Source: Spinacia oleracea
Lineage: Eukaryota; Streptophyta; Magnoliopsida; Caryophyllales; Amaranthaceae
Assembly (NCBI RefSeq): GCF_020520425.1
Contig: NC_079488.1
Span: forward strand, 9,897,747-9,961,746
Reading direction: 5' to 3'
Length of the DNA: 64,000 nt
The notes beneath the pieces are model-generated. The model was not told the DNA's origin. It worked only from the letters and a program-made list of their open reading frames with translations, and ran no database searches. Position numbers and translations under genes: made by a program. This document shows, piece after piece, positions 38,410-47,624 of the stretch. Position 1 is the stretch's first letter; each line of letters opens with the position of its first letter.

Positions 38410-39787
38410 TGTTGGGTTATGATTCATATGACAGTTCATAAATCATGCGGAAAAACCATAAAGCCAGGAAACATATTATTTACACATAATCATTTAGCAT
38501 AGTTTAGATGCATACTCTTTGTTGCGTGCCTTCCCTAGCTGCGCCCGAACCGAACAAGAACAAGTCTTTAGGACTCCAAGTGTCGTCCCTCCGTAGATAG
38601 TCCACAGCACGTCCGGATCCGCCTTAAGATTGACCAACTAGAATCGCCCTTAAGGTTCTAATATTTTCGGTTAGGTAGGCAAGAATATTGGCTGATTTTT
38701 CTGCTTAAAAATCTTAGTTTTGAATACTTAAAACTTGTGTATAAATAATGACCCCTAGGCCTTTATTTATAGAGTTATGGAAAAGGAATCGTAATCCTAG
38801 TAGGATACGAATTAATTGAAATTAGAATCCTACATGAATTCTATTTAATTAATTTATCCAATTAGGAATAGGAATTTAATCATACACTAACTCTTGTAGA
38901 TTTAGGAATCACGCATGAGCACAAACTCACACACACACGGCAGCCACAAGGGCTGCCCATGCGCGTGCGAGCAGCAGCCCACGCAGCGCGGCCCACGCAT
39001 CTGTGGCCTTGGCGCGCGCTGGGCCTGCCTTGCGGTAGGCCTGGGCGCTGCCTTGGCTGGGCTTGTGGCGCGCGTGCTTGCTGGGCGATGGCCCGGCTTC
39101 GTGCTGGGCCTTCGTCCGGCAGGCCTCGTCCGATGCTAATTCGTACGATACGCTTCCGATTAAATTTCCAGTTCCGGAATTTATTTCCGATACGAACAAT
39201 ATTTAATATTTCCGATTCCGGAATTAATTTCCGTTTCGAACAAATATTTAATATTTCCGTTTCCGGAATTATTTTCCGATTCCGGTAATATTTCCGATTC
39301 TGACAATATTTCCGTTTCCGGCAATATTTCCGATTCTGGTAATATTTCCATTTCCAATAATATTTTCCGATACGTACCATGTTTCCGTTTCCGGCAACAT
39401 CTACGACTTGGATAATATTCATATTTCCGATACGATCCATATTTCCGTTTCCGGCAATATCATCGTTTCCGGAGTATTCATTTCTTGCCTGTGACGATCT
39501 TAGCTCCCACTGAAACCAAGATCCGTCGATTCCGAATATTCATAGATGGAGTATTTAATGCCATTAAATACTTGATCCGTTTACGTACTATTTGTGTGAC
39601 CCTACGGGTTCAGTCAAGAGTAAGCTGTGGATTAATATCATTAATTCCACTTGAACTGAAGCGGCCTCTAGCTAGGCATTCAGCTCACTTGATCTCACTG
39701 AATTATTAACTTGTTAATTAATACTGAACCGCATTTATTAGACTTAACATAGAATGCATACTTGGACCAAGGGCATTATTTCCTTCA
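38410..39787 (-). repeat. 5' LTR of the full copia element
   Basis: 1378 bp, the same length as the 3' LTR and nearly identical to it, with the same GC-rich block (38960-39140) and TTTCCG tandem motif array (39150-39470). The promoter for element RNA would lie here. I see TTTATTTATAGAG near 38762 as a possible TATA region on the plus strand, but no convincing one on the minus strand. Confidence 0.95.
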
Positions 39788-40282
39788 ACGAAGGGCTTGG
39801 TTACCGAGTTTACTCGGGAGCAGACGGCTACGCTCGAGCTGCTCGGCAAGGGGATTACTGATTTGACCTCGAAGATGGAAGCTGATGCTCGGCAGCATGA
39901 TGCCTTTAAGAAGGAGAAAGCCGAGGAGAAGGTTAACTTTGAGGCTGCGCTGAAAAATAAGGATTATGTCATCCTAAACCTTCGTGAGAGTGCCCAGAAG
40001 TTCACAGCCGCCCTTGAGCGGATTCCCGTGCTAGAGCATGAAGCTATGAGCTTAAGCCTAAGATTCACCAGCTTGAAGAGGAGAAGGCCTTGTTGTACAC
40101 TGCCGAGCAGTGTCAGGACCAGTATTGGGAGGGGATCCTCGGCGCTCGTCGGATGTTCGCCAAGCATATGCCTGATTTCCAGTGGGCCGATCATGTGCCC
40201 AAGTGGCTCGAGGCTGAGGATAACTTGGTGGAGTGTCAGGCTGATAGAGACGATGCTGCTAAGGAGCGTGAAGAAGCTGCCC

Positions 40283-41913
40283 TGAGCTGCTGGAATGCAT
40301 CCTTCTGCTCTTGTTCCCATGTCAGATCGGGGTCCACTTTCCTTGGGACGCCTTTCTTTTTGATAGGTTCTGCTTCTCCTCCTGGGAGGGTTTTTGGTTT
40401 GAGAGCTTTGAAAAAGGGTGCCCCCTTGTCCGAAGCTTTCGATATGAATCTTGACAGTGCGGCTAACCTGCCTGTTAGCCTTTGCACGTCTCTCTTTGTC
40501 TTCGGCTCGGGTAGGTCTAATGCTGGCTGGACCTTGTCCGGGTTTGCATCAATTCCTCTTTCGCTCACCATGAATCCGAGGAACTTCCCTGACTTTACCC
40601 CGAAGACACATTTCTTCGGGTTCAGCTTCATTTTGTATTTCCTCAGGTTGGCAAAGGTCTCGGCCAAGTCTTTGATGTGGTCTTCCTCCTTCACGCTTTT
40701 TACTATGGAATAGTCCACATAAACCTCGACGTTTCTTCCTTTTTGATCGGAGAAGACGTGATCGACTAGCCTTTGGTAGGTGGCTCCGGCATTTTTCAAT
40801 CCGAAGGGCATCATTCTGTAGTTGAACACTCCCGCGCTTGTGATGAAGGCGGTTTTCGCTCTATCGTCGGGGTGCATGAATACTTGATGGTACCCTGAAC
40901 AAGCGTCCATGAAGCTGAGAAATGCATGGCCACTGGTAGAGTCCACTAGCTGATCTATCCTCGGGAGGGGATAGCAGTCTTTTGGGCAAGCTCGGTTCAG
41001 ATCCGTGAAATCAACGCACATGCGCCACCAGCCGTTTGCTTTCTTGACCATAACCACGTTGGCTAGCCACTTGGGGTACATGCACGGCTTAATGAAACCT
41101 GCCTCTTGCAGTTTCTTTACCTCTTCGGCGATGGCTTTGTTCTTCTCCGAGGAGTAATTCCTTTTTTTCTTTTTGATTGGTCGAGCCTCGGCATTGACAT
41201 CCAGCTTGTGACAGATCATCTCCGGATCTATCCCTGGCATATCGGCTGCTGACCATGCGAAAATATCTTTGTGATCCCTCAGCAACTGGATCAGATCTAT
41301 TCGGAGTCCCGAGCTTAGGCCTCTGCCTATTCGGACGCTTCTGTCTGAGTCATCCTCCAGGGGGATGTCCTCCATTTCTTGATCTGGTTCGGGGGAAAGG
41401 GTTTTTGGTCGAGCATCAACCTCTGCGGGCTTTATTAGACTGCTCGGCCCTGCCTTTCTCCTCTTTGCATCATTTTCCTCTCTCGGGAGAAAACTTTTCT
41501 CATCCTCATCTTCAGGACTGTCTCCTAGCTTCAGCTTTTGGATGGAAGTGTGACAGGTTGATCTTGCCACCTCCTGGTCACCCTTTATCCGTTCGGCAAA
41601 ACCTGCGTCCGAGACGTACATCATCATCTGGTGGTATGTGGATGGGATTGCCTGTATCTTGTGAATCATGGTTCGTCCCATTATGACATTATATACCGAA
41701 TCGCAATCCATCACCAAGAATTCTTCTCGGACGTTTCTCGCTGCTAGGCCTTGGCCAATGGTAACGGGAAGGGTGATCTTTCCTCGGGGAATTGCTGCGG
41801 ATCCGTTGAAGTTGATCAGCGGGTAACTGACCTTAGTCAGTGACTCTTCTCCTTCCTCGAGGATGAGCTGCTCGAAACAGTTTCCGAAGATGATGTTGAC
41901 GGCGCTCCCTCCA
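40283..41913 (-). pseudogene. Tat-element protease/reverse transcriptase, truncated and mutated
   Basis: From about 41913 the minus strand encodes a retroviral-type protease part (EGAVNIIFGN in shifted frame, then MDCDSVYNVIMGR). The RT follows: IFAWSAADMPGIDPEMICHK, WRMCVDFTDLNRACPKDCYP, FMDACSGYHQVFMHP, NYRMMPFGLKNAGATYQRLV. The catalytic box reads EVYVDYSIVKS at 40710-40721, where a gypsy RT has YVDD, so the second Asp is replaced by Tyr. After the RT thumb (TKRDVQRLTGRLAALSRFIS) the frame runs to about 40283 and then into the reverse complement of the antisense gene. RNase H and integrase, normally next, are missing. Confidence 0.92.
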
Positions 41914-43240
41914 TCAACCAGCTAGTACTCTGTGGACGTTGTGGTTGTTGAGATCCATTTCAATTACCAATGGGTCGTCGTGTTTATACTGGGTTCCGAG
42001 GCAATCATCAGCAGTAAAAGTCATGTTCGGGGGTGTGGGTTGGTTCTCCCCTACAGTGCTGAAGTTGACTCGGTGGAAGAGAGCTCTCAAGTGTTGCTTG
42101 CTGGCGTGGCCGAATCTTTGTCCTCGGAACACCACGAGAATTGGTTTTTTCTTTTGCCCTTCGGTCTCATGGACTCTTCTCTGGGCCTGTTCTTGTGGTT
42201 TTCCAGACGTTGCTTTTTCTTTCTCTTCCCTCTCCGTTCTTCGGTCAAGCAAGTATTGCTTTAGGTAGCCTCGGCGGATGAGATCCTCGATGTTATCCTT
42301 CAGCGAGTTGCATTCTTCGGTTGTATGGCCGAAGTCATCGTGGAACTCACACCACTTGTTTTTATTTCTGCGAAGGGGGTTTGATCTGAGCTTGTCTGGT
42401 AGCTTCCATTTCCCATCATCCTTGTGGAGGCTGAAGATTTCTCTTCGGGGTATGGTGAGTGGGGTGTAGTTAGTGTACTTGGGTTGAAGTTCACCCTTTC
42501 TCCCATCCTTCTTTGGGCTTGCATCTCTTGCCCCCACCTTCTCTTTCCCTTTCTCGAGTTGCCCTCGGGCTTACTCTGATTCATTTTTGTGTCCCTTGTA
42601 TCCGAGGGACCTTTCAGCCTTGCTGCTGCCTTGTTGAACTCTTCCGTTCTGATGAATGCATCCGCCATTTGAACTACGTCAGCTATTCTGGAGGGGTTTT
42701 TCATTGACAATTTATCCAGGAATTTCCCCTCCCGAAGTGCGTGCTTCAAGGCGAAGATTGCTACGTTTGGCTGCAGGTTCGGGATGTTGGTTGATTCTTT
42801 CATGAATCTGGCCATGAAGTCTCGTAGACTCTCGTCTCTTTCCTGTTGTGTGGAGGTTAGCTCTGCGGTCGTTCGTTCGGGGCAATTATTGCTCACGAAT
42901 TGTACGCATAACCTCTTCTTCAGCTTCTTCCAGCTTTTGATCGATCCCTTCGGCAGCGACCTGAACCATTCCCCTGCAACTCCCGTTAGCGTGGTTGGGA
43001 AATATTTGCACCAACAGGCCTCGGAGTATGGGCTTAGTAACATTTGCTGCTCGTAGGAGATAACGTGATCCCTCGGATCCGTGATTCCGCTGTATGTTAA
43101 GTGCGCTGGTAGCCTAACTTTAGAGATCTCCTCCATAACAATATCATTTGAGAACGGGGAAGATGCTGGGGTCATGATCCTCTTTCCTAGCCTCGCCCTA
43201 ATACCTTCGCTCCTCGAGTTTCCTCTGTGGGATTTCTCGG
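41914..43240 (-). pseudogene. Tat-element Gag, frameshifted
   Basis: The frame from 43240 gives a Retrotrans_gag domain (YEQQMLLSPYSEACWCKYFP, LTGVAGEWFRSLP, STQQERDESLRDFMARFMKE). A frame change near 42480-42540 leads into the second part (KDDGKWKLPDKLRSNPLRRN) with the zinc-finger-like CEFHDDFGHTTEEC typical of Tat Gag. A second break near 41915-41930 gives a stop just before the protease active-site region, where VDGGSAVN is encoded in another frame. The N-terminus is cut at 43261 by the second copia copy. Gag would form the particle. Confidence 0.9.
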
Positions 43241-43261
43241 GGGCGTGTAGGGGGCTAGGAG

Positions 43262-44669
43262 TGTTAGGTTATGATACATATGACAATACATAAATCATGC
43301 GGAAAAACCATAAAGCCAGGAAAGCATATTATTTACACATAATCATTTAGCATAGTATAGATGCATACACTTTGTAGCGTGCCTTCCCTAGCTGCGCCCG
43401 AACCGAACAAGAACAAGTCTTTAGGACTCCAAGTGTCGTCCCTCCGTAGATAGTCCACAGTACGTCCGGATCCGCCTCAAGATTGACCAACTAGAATCGC
43501 CCTTAAGGTGCTTAGGAATTTCGGTTATTATTGTGCAAGAGTGTGGCTGAATTTTCTTTCAAAAACTTACCCTTTGAATACTTCAAATCGTTCGTATAAA
43601 TTATGACCCTAGGTCTTTATTTATAGAGGTTTGGAAAGGGAACTGGAATCCTAGTAGGATACGATTTAATTAAACTTAGAATCCTACAAGGACTCTATTT
43701 AATTAAATAATCCTAATAGGAATAGGAATTTAATCATACATCAAATCCTAATAGTTTTAGGAATTATGCATGGACACAAACACACACACGAGCATGACCC
43801 GCAAGCATGCAGGCCATGCCCGCGCACAGCCCACACGCCCACGAAGCCCATGCGAGCTACCGCAGCCCACGAGGCTGCCATGGCCTAAGCTGCGCGCTGG
43901 GCCTGCCTTACGGTAGGCCTGCCGCAGCCTTGGGCTGTGTTGTGGCGCGCCATTGCTTGCTGGGCGATGGCCTGGATTCGTGCTGGGCCTTCGTCCGGCA
44001 GGCCTCGTCCGATGCTTATTCGTACGATACGCTTCCGATAAAATTCCCGGTTTTCGGAATTCATTTCCGATACGAACAATATTTAATATTTCCGATTCCG
44101 GAATTAATTTCCGTTTCGAACAAATATTTAATATTTCCGTTTCCGGAATTATTTTCCGATTCCGATAATATTTCCGATTCTGACAATATTTCCGTTTCCG
44201 GCAATATTTCCGATTCCGGCAATATTCCCATTTCCGATAATATTTTCCGATACGTACCATGTTTCCGTTTCCGGCAACATCTACGACTTGGATAATATTT
44301 ATATTTCCGATACGATCCATATTTCCGTTTCCGGCAATATCATCGTTTCCGGAGTATTCATTTCTTGCTTGTGACGATCTCAGCTCCCACTGAAACCAAG
44401 ATCCGTCGATTCCGAATATCCATAGATAGAGTATTTAGTGCCATTAAATACTTGATCCGTTTACGTACTATTTGTGTGACCCTACGGGTTCAGTCAAGAG
44501 TAAGCTGTGGATTAATATCATTAATTCCACTTGAACTGAAGCGGCCCCTCTAGCTAGGCATTCAGCACACTTGATCTCACTGAATTATTAACTTGTTAAT
44601 TAATACTGAACCGCACTTATTAGACTTAACGTAGAATGCATACTTGGACCAAGGGCATTATTTCCTTCA
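43262..44669 (-). repeat. 3' LTR of the truncated copia copy
   Basis: 1408 bp, starting TGTTAGGTTATGATACATAT on the plus strand and ending TTTCCTTCA. It is clearly more diverged from the full element's LTRs than those are from each other. The GC island (43800-44010) and TTTCCG motif array (44030-44350) are retained. Confidence 0.92.
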
Positions 44670-45536
44670 GTCTCCCACTTGTCCTTAGGGACAAGTGTGC
44701 ATTTCCTAATTCCTTTGTCGCTCGATGCTTGCTCTTGAACATAAGGTAAGAGTTGTCATCCTTATTATGTCCAGAGGTGTTCCTCGGTTTCAGAGTTCAA
44801 CTGATCAAATAAAACAGATAATCATAGCCTATGATTCATACGAGCACGGCCATGCATTTCACAGTTTCTAGCTCTCCGAGTGGCCTTGTACAACTTTTAA
44901 GCATCTCATCCCGATTTATGGGAGGACAATCCCAATCTTGCGATCTTGAGATTAGACTTCGTTTGATAGGTGATTACCTGAGCGTTGCCTTTATAGCCTC
45001 CTTTTACGGTGCGACGGTTGGTCAACGTCAAAGCAACCAGTTCTCAAACAAGTAATCTCAAATCACTCAGGTATTGAGGATTTAATGTCTAATAATTTTA
45101 ATGAAATTTACTTATGACAGATTTTCATCTCTTACAGTAAAGTTTCATAGGTCTTGTCCGATACTAGTCTTCCCAAAGTAAGTATCTATGCAAATGATTA
45201 TGACATTGCCATGTCCACATAGTTCAAGAAACAGAACTACTAGTCATCTTGCATTCTAATCGTCTAACGTTTTCTATGCGTCCAATTTTATAGAAAACTT
45301 CGACTAGGGACCATTTTCAACCTTTGACATTCAAGTTCACTTGATAGACATTTCTTAGTCACAGGACTGGTCCTGACAGTCTATCTTGAATATATCGTCA
45401 AATTTGAAGGGACTCATCATTTAATAAACCACAAATTAAATGGAAAAATGAATTCTTTTCATTTATTGTGAATGATTAACCAATAATGTTTTACAAAGAT
45501 TTAAACTCTAAAACTTTAAAACATTAAACAGGGATA

Positions 45537-46825
45537 TCAAAGCCATTCTCCAATATGCTTGATTCCCATAGCTGCAGTGTGCGAGTTGTGCTTCGCCTGC
45601 GGCAGAGGTTTAGTCAATGGATCTGATATGTTGTCATCAGTTCCAATCTTATTTATCTCGACTTCTTTTCTTTCAACGAACTCTCGTAGAAGGTGAAATC
45701 TACGAAGTACATGCTTGACTCTCTGGTGGTGTCTAGGCTCCTTTGCCTGTGCAATAGCTCCGTTATTATCACAATACAGGGCTATTGGTCCTTTAATGGA
45801 GGGGACTACACCAAGTTCACCTATGAACTTCCTTAGCCATATAGCTTCCTTTGCTGCTTCATGTGCAGCAATGTACTCCGCTTCAGTTGTAGAATCCGCA
45901 ATGGTGCTTTGCTTAGCACTTTTCCAGCTTACTGCACCTCCGTTGAGGCAGAAGACAAACCCAGACTGTGATCTGAAATCATCTTTGTCGGTTTGGAAAC
46001 TTGCGTCCGTATAGCCTTTAACAATTAATTCATCATCTCCACCATAGACCAGGAAGTCATCTTTGTGCCTTTTCAAGTACTTCAGAATATTCTTGGCAGC
46101 AGTCCAATGCGCCTCTCCTGGGTCTGACTGGTATCTGCTCGTAGCACTGAGTGCGTACGCAACATCCGGGCGTGTACATATCATAGCATACATTATTGAA
46201 CCAATCAATGATGCATATGGAATCCCATTCATTCGTCTACGCTCATCAAGTGTTTTTGGGCACTACGTCTTGCTTAGAGTTATTCCATGAGACATGGGTA
46301 GGTAGCCTCGCTTAGAGTCTGCCATCTTGAACCTATCAAGCACCTTATTGATGTAAGTGCTTTGACTGAGTCCAATCATCCTTTTAGATCTATCACTGTA
46401 AATCTTGATGCCCAATATGTACTGTGCTTCTCCTAGATCTTTCATCGAAAAACATTTCCCAAGCCAAATCTTGACAGAGTTCAACGTAGGAATGTCATTT
46501 CCGATAAGTAATATGTCGTCGACATATAATACTAGGATAGCAATTTTGCTCCCACTGACCTTCTTGTATACACAAGATTCGTCTGCGTTCTTGATGAAAC
46601 CAAAGTCACTGACTGCTTCATCAAAACGTATATTCCAGCTCCTGGATGCCTGCTTCAATATGTAGATTGATTTCTTTAGCTTGCATACCTTTTTAGCATT
46701 CTTTGGATCCTCAAAACCTTCAGGCTGTGTCATAAACACAGTTTCTGTTAAAACGCCGTTTAAGAAAGCAGTTTTGACATCCATCTGCCATATTTCGTAA
46801 TCGTAATATGCAGCGATTGCTAACA
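45537..46825 (-). pseudogene. Copia RT/RNase H fragment
   Basis: Encodes the end of RT and RNase H of the same family as 31619-35605, beginning at LAIAAYYDYEIWQMDVKTAF. It keeps the intact catalytic box LYVDDILLIGND (46515-46526) and TEAEYIAAHEAAKEAIWLRK. A change near 46265 breaks the frame (KT followed by a stop where the full copy reads TQCPKTLDERRR), and IYGLKQAS has become IYILKQAS. It is not functional, being 5'-truncated. Confidence 0.92.
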
Positions 46826-47624
46826 CTTTGCTGTGACACTCACGCTTATCAGCCACTTTCCCGGGAACCTTCAAAGAAGGTAATGAAGAGAATAACCTTT
46901 TAGGAAATCCAGAGTACAAACTCAAGCATCAAGCAATATATGCCCAAAGTTATAATGGTAGGATGATACAGGATATGCAGCAAAACAAGAAAAGAGAATC
47001 AACCGGTTTCTTTGAAAGAGATGGAAGAAATGGAACTGGCTATTCATTAGGCCATGTCCTGTATCATCCTACCATTATAACCAGTAGCAAAGTTCAGGTT
47101 TGCAGTTTTGGTGTGAGAGTAATTAGCTACATTCTGGTGGGGTTCTTATTTTGGTGCTGTTAAAAAACAGCAGCGAAACAAATGGAGCTTCAGTTAATAC
47201 TTCATTACTTGGCCTATTAATTAATTCAGTACTTTAGTTAATTCTGATAACAATAGATTAGTGTCGATCACGATGCAGCAAATTCTTTTCTTAGCCAACA
47301 TAGCCCAACAACTGACACCATAACCAAGTACAAAAACAAGGAAAAAAGGAACAAAAATGTAATGATAGAAAGTAGTGCAATCAATAAGTTCTTGCACACG
47401 CTCAATCAGAGCTTTATACAGGTTCAATAAAGTTACAGAACAGCAAACAAATTCAAACGGTATGGAAATCTGGCTTGTAGGTTCAGAATGTGTCCACAGA
47501 AACATAGGGTTATAAATCATGTTTATGGTCACAAATCGCAAAAAAAATCAAGCTTAGCAACATAGTTAAGTCCATATAAGTTTACCTTGCTTTTGGCAAT
47601 AGTGTCCACATCTCATGTCTCGGC
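46826..47624. other. Junction segment with a long inverted repeat
   Basis: Sequence between the copia break and the last exon of the CACTA gene. It contains a 29-bp inverted repeat with one mismatch (46949-46977 and 47053-47081, around GGTAGGATGATACAGGA) separated by 75 nt. The first 100 bp could have been coding on the plus strand, but I recognise no protein. The minus-strand frame at 47221-47541 is unsupported. It could be CACTA 3' sequence or filler DNA. Confidence 0.5.

Larger units (their letters stand above)
29377..39787 (-). mobile_element. Full-length Ty1/copia retrotransposon, young
   Basis: 10,411 bp flanked by an exact target duplication ACGAA (29372-29376 and 39788-39792). The two LTRs are both 1378 bp and differ at only about four positions that I can find, so insertion was recent. 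The order on the minus strand is 5' LTR, primer-binding site, a 2.8-kb leader, one long polyprotein frame, polypurine tract, 3' LTR. It interrupts the coiled-coil part of the Tat antisense gene in frame, and removing it with one duplication restores that frame. Confidence 0.97.
25230..40285 (+). pseudogene. Antisense spliced additional gene of the Tat element (Transposase_28-like), interrupted twice
   Basis: The ATG at 25230 starts MAGGRWKKKSGVVSSSSGEE. The frame is cut at 25294 by a solo copia LTR and resumes in frame at 26721. It then encodes a conserved globular domain (26956-27500; PPGYIAVYLHHFDYGLRFPL, NVSLGQLTPKSMRHIVGYRW) of the 'putative gypsy type transposon' (Transposase_28) family, whose function is unknown. 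A frameshift lies near 27500. Four introns are plausible: about 27658-27715, 27970-28062, 28135-28210 (gtaagc...ttgcag) and 29152-29233 (gtaggg...gcgtag). After a lysine-rich segment (KKPKKRKTSG) and an acidic/proline-rich middle comes a coiled coil (LLDEKANALLAELEETN) broken at 29376 by the copia element. It resumes at 39793 (GLVTEFTREQTATLELLGKG), frameshifts near 40045 and ends at the junction with inverted pol near 40285. Confidence 0.8.
43262..46825 (-). mobile_element. Second copia copy, truncated by a deletion
   Basis: Has a 3' LTR (43262-44669), the polypurine tract (44670-44682), the 3' UTR and the C-terminal third of pol. At 46825 homology to the full copy stops inside RT and CACTA-associated sequence begins. 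The 5' LTR, primer site, Gag, protease and integrase are missing. The left flank AGGAG (43257-43261) is the expected target duplication; its partner is lost. It inserted near the N-terminus of Tat Gag. Confidence 0.93.

Noticed and set aside
46826..46840. CACTTTGC at the copia break as the missing left CACTA terminus
   Set aside because: It lacks the CACTACAAAAA start seen at 62131, and no 3-bp duplication matching GAC precedes it.
47221..47541. 106-codon minus-strand frame with a hydrophobic stretch
   Set aside because: No start context or recognisable domain. It lies downstream of the last exon of the CACTA gene, in sequence likely to be untranslated.
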